From assembly GCA_005792865.1 (NCBI GenBank), contig SXQR01000060.1, positions 1 to 6,612 of the forward strand: DNA of 6,612 nucleotides, written 5' to 3'. Made by a program: the position numbers and the translations under genes. The DNA comes from Flavobacterium sp. (lineage in GTDB: Bacteria; Bacteroidota; Bacteroidia; Flavobacteriales; Flavobacteriaceae). The notes below the pieces were generated by a model. It worked only from the letters and a program-made list of their open reading frames with translations, did no database searches and was not told where the DNA came from. Each line of letters begins with the position of its first letter. Position 1 is the stretch's first letter. Below are positions 5,649-6,612 of this stretch, one piece after another.

Positions 5649-6527
5649 TTAATTTGCGCCAGCGACTTCGGCTTCCTTGTCAATCTTTTTGACCAGGCCT
5701 TGCAGTACATTTCCGGGACCGACTTCGGTAAACAAGGTCGCGCCGTCGGCAATCATCTGCCTGACCGTCTGTGTCCATTTGACCGGGGCGGTGAGCTGCG
5801 TGATCAGGTTTTTCCGAATTTGTTCGGGGTCTTGGACGGCGCTGGCCGTGACATTCTGATAAATGGCACAGATTGGTTTTGCAAAATCGGCTTTTTCGAT
5901 GGCGGCGGCCAACTCCTCGCGGGCCGGTTCCATCAATGGCGAGTGGAACGCGCCGCCCACCGGAAGCACGAGCGCCCGCTTGGCTCCGGCAACACGCATC
6001 GCCTGGCAAGCCATTTCCACGGCCACCGTCTCGCCCGAAATCACAAGTTGGCCCGGACAGTTGTAATTGGCGGGGACCACGATCCCATCGGTCGTGGCAC
6101 ATATTTCCTCCACGATATGGTCATCCAACCCAAGGACCGCTGCCATTGTTGAAGGTTTTATCTCACAGGCCTTTTGCATGGCCAGTGCACGGGTCGAGAC
6201 CAACCGGAGGCCTTCTTCAAATGACAAACCGCCTGCCGCCACCAGCGCCGAAAACTCACCCAGCGAGTGTCCCGCCACCATATTGGGCTTGAAGGATTCA
6301 TTCATCGTTTTTGCCATGATGACCGAATGCAGGAAAACCGCCGGTTGCGTGACGCGTGTCTCCTTGAGCTGGTCGGCGGTGCCTTCAAACATGATGTCGG
6401 TGATGCGGAAACCGAGTATCGCGTTGGCGCGTTCAAACAATTCCTGTGCAAGGTCCGACTGCTCGTAGAGCTCTTTGCCCATTCCGGTGAATTGGGCGCC
6501 TTGCCCCGGGAAGATGTATGCTTTCAT
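5649..6527 (-). CDS. fabD: Malonyl-CoA:ACP transacylase
   Basis: Moves the malonyl group from malonyl-CoA to acyl carrier protein, supplying the elongation unit for cytoplasmic type II fatty acid synthesis. The 292-residue product is slightly shorter than E. coli FabD (about 309) but has all the active-site elements: FPGQGAQ (6-12) forming the oxyanion region, the GHSLGEFSAL motif (86-95) with nucleophile Ser88, Arg113 in STRALAMQ for the malonyl carboxylate, GAFHSPLM (192-199) with catalytic His195, and QLTAPVKW (244-251). TEVGPGNVLQGL (267-278) is the conserved C-terminal motif. ATG 6527 is the canonical start (MKAYIFPGQG). It is first in a probable two-gene transcript with the small membrane protein. 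No other fab genes are in the window. Confidence 0.97.
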   Translation of the reverse strand: MKAYIFPGQGAQFTGMGKELYEQSDLAQELFERANAILGFRITDIMFEGTADQLKETRVTQPAVFLHSVIMAKTMNESFKPNMVAGHSLGEFSALVAAGGLSFEEGLRLVSTRALAMQKACEIKPSTMAAVLGLDDHIVEEICATTDGIVVPANYNCPGQLVISGETVAVEMACQAMRVAGAKRALVLPVGGAFHSPLMEPAREELAAAIEKADFAKPICAIYQNVTASAVQDPEQIRKNLITQLTAPVKWTQTVRQMIADGATLFTEVGPGNVLQGLVKKIDKEAEVAGAN

Positions 6528-6544
6528 TTGAATTTTTTAGGTTT

Positions 6545-6552
6545 TAAAAATA
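6545..6552 (-). promoter_or_regulatory. Weak candidate -7 box for fabD
   Basis: On the minus strand this reads TATTTTTA, matching TAnnTTTG at all fixed positions but the last. It lies 17 bases before the fabD ATG, nearly the same distance as the aminotransferase box. A TTG occurs 24 bases further upstream (6577-6579), just outside the usual spacing. The region is AT-rich, so a chance match is quite possible. The rest of the 85-base stretch up to the window edge shows no gene. Confidence 0.3.
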
Positions 6553-6612
6553 CGGAAATGTTTGGAAATGCACGGACAAGATTGCATCGGTTCCCACAAA
6601 AAGAATTTTATG

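Noticed and set aside
6610..6612. ATG at the very end of the window as the start of a divergent gene
   Set aside because: Only the codon itself is visible, with no downstream sequence and no convincing plus-strand promoter box upstream, so it cannot be supported.
1..6612. Mobile element, phage, CRISPR, toxin-antitoxin or RNA gene
   Set aside because: There are no transposase, integrase or phage motifs, no repeat-spacer array, no terminal repeats, and no tRNA or rRNA-like segments. The window is densely filled with core metabolic and envelope genes.

Overview
The window holds six protein-coding genes from what is most likely a Bacteroidota chromosome, probably a Flavobacteriaceae member. The evidence is an S46 dipeptidyl-peptidase, start codons without Shine-Dalgarno sequences but with AT-rich leaders, and -7-type boxes close to TAnnTTTG, the Bacteroidota housekeeping promoter motif. 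Base composition, by eye slightly above 50% GC, is high for a typical Flavobacterium. I assign no genus.

Layout. Positions 1-1479 (minus) encode the N-terminal two thirds of a secreted S46 serine dipeptidyl-peptidase, cut by the window edge. Four bases upstream of its start ends waaA (kdtA, 1484-2752, minus), the Kdo transferase of lipid A/LPS core assembly, so the two are probably co-transcribed. A 136-base divergent intergenic region (2753-2888) carries promoter-like boxes on both strands, a 12-bp inverted repeat and a short tandem repeat. It separates waaA from a rightward pair: a DegT/DnrJ/EryC1/StrS-family sugar aminotransferase (2889-4019) and galE, UDP-glucose 4-epimerase (4125-5138). 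The 105-base gap between these two holds a foldable element that looks like a dispersed flavobacterial intergenic repeat. After galE, a hairpin separates it from a convergent leftward pair: fabD (5649-6527) and, 21 bases downstream, a 142-residue four-helix membrane protein of unknown function (5199-5627).

How the genes fit together. Four genes serve envelope construction. FabD supplies malonyl-ACP for fatty acids (membrane and lipid A acyl chains), WaaA adds Kdo to lipid A, and GalE and the aminotransferase make nucleotide-sugar precursors for surface glycans. The S46 peptidase is a periplasmic or surface enzyme for peptide nutrition. The region reads as ordinary core chromosome. I see no phage, transposon, CRISPR, toxin-antitoxin, tRNA or rRNA signature, and no convincing new multi-gene system. 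The best leads are the symmetric divergent promoter region, the intergenic repeat before galE, and the uncharacterised membrane protein beside fabD.
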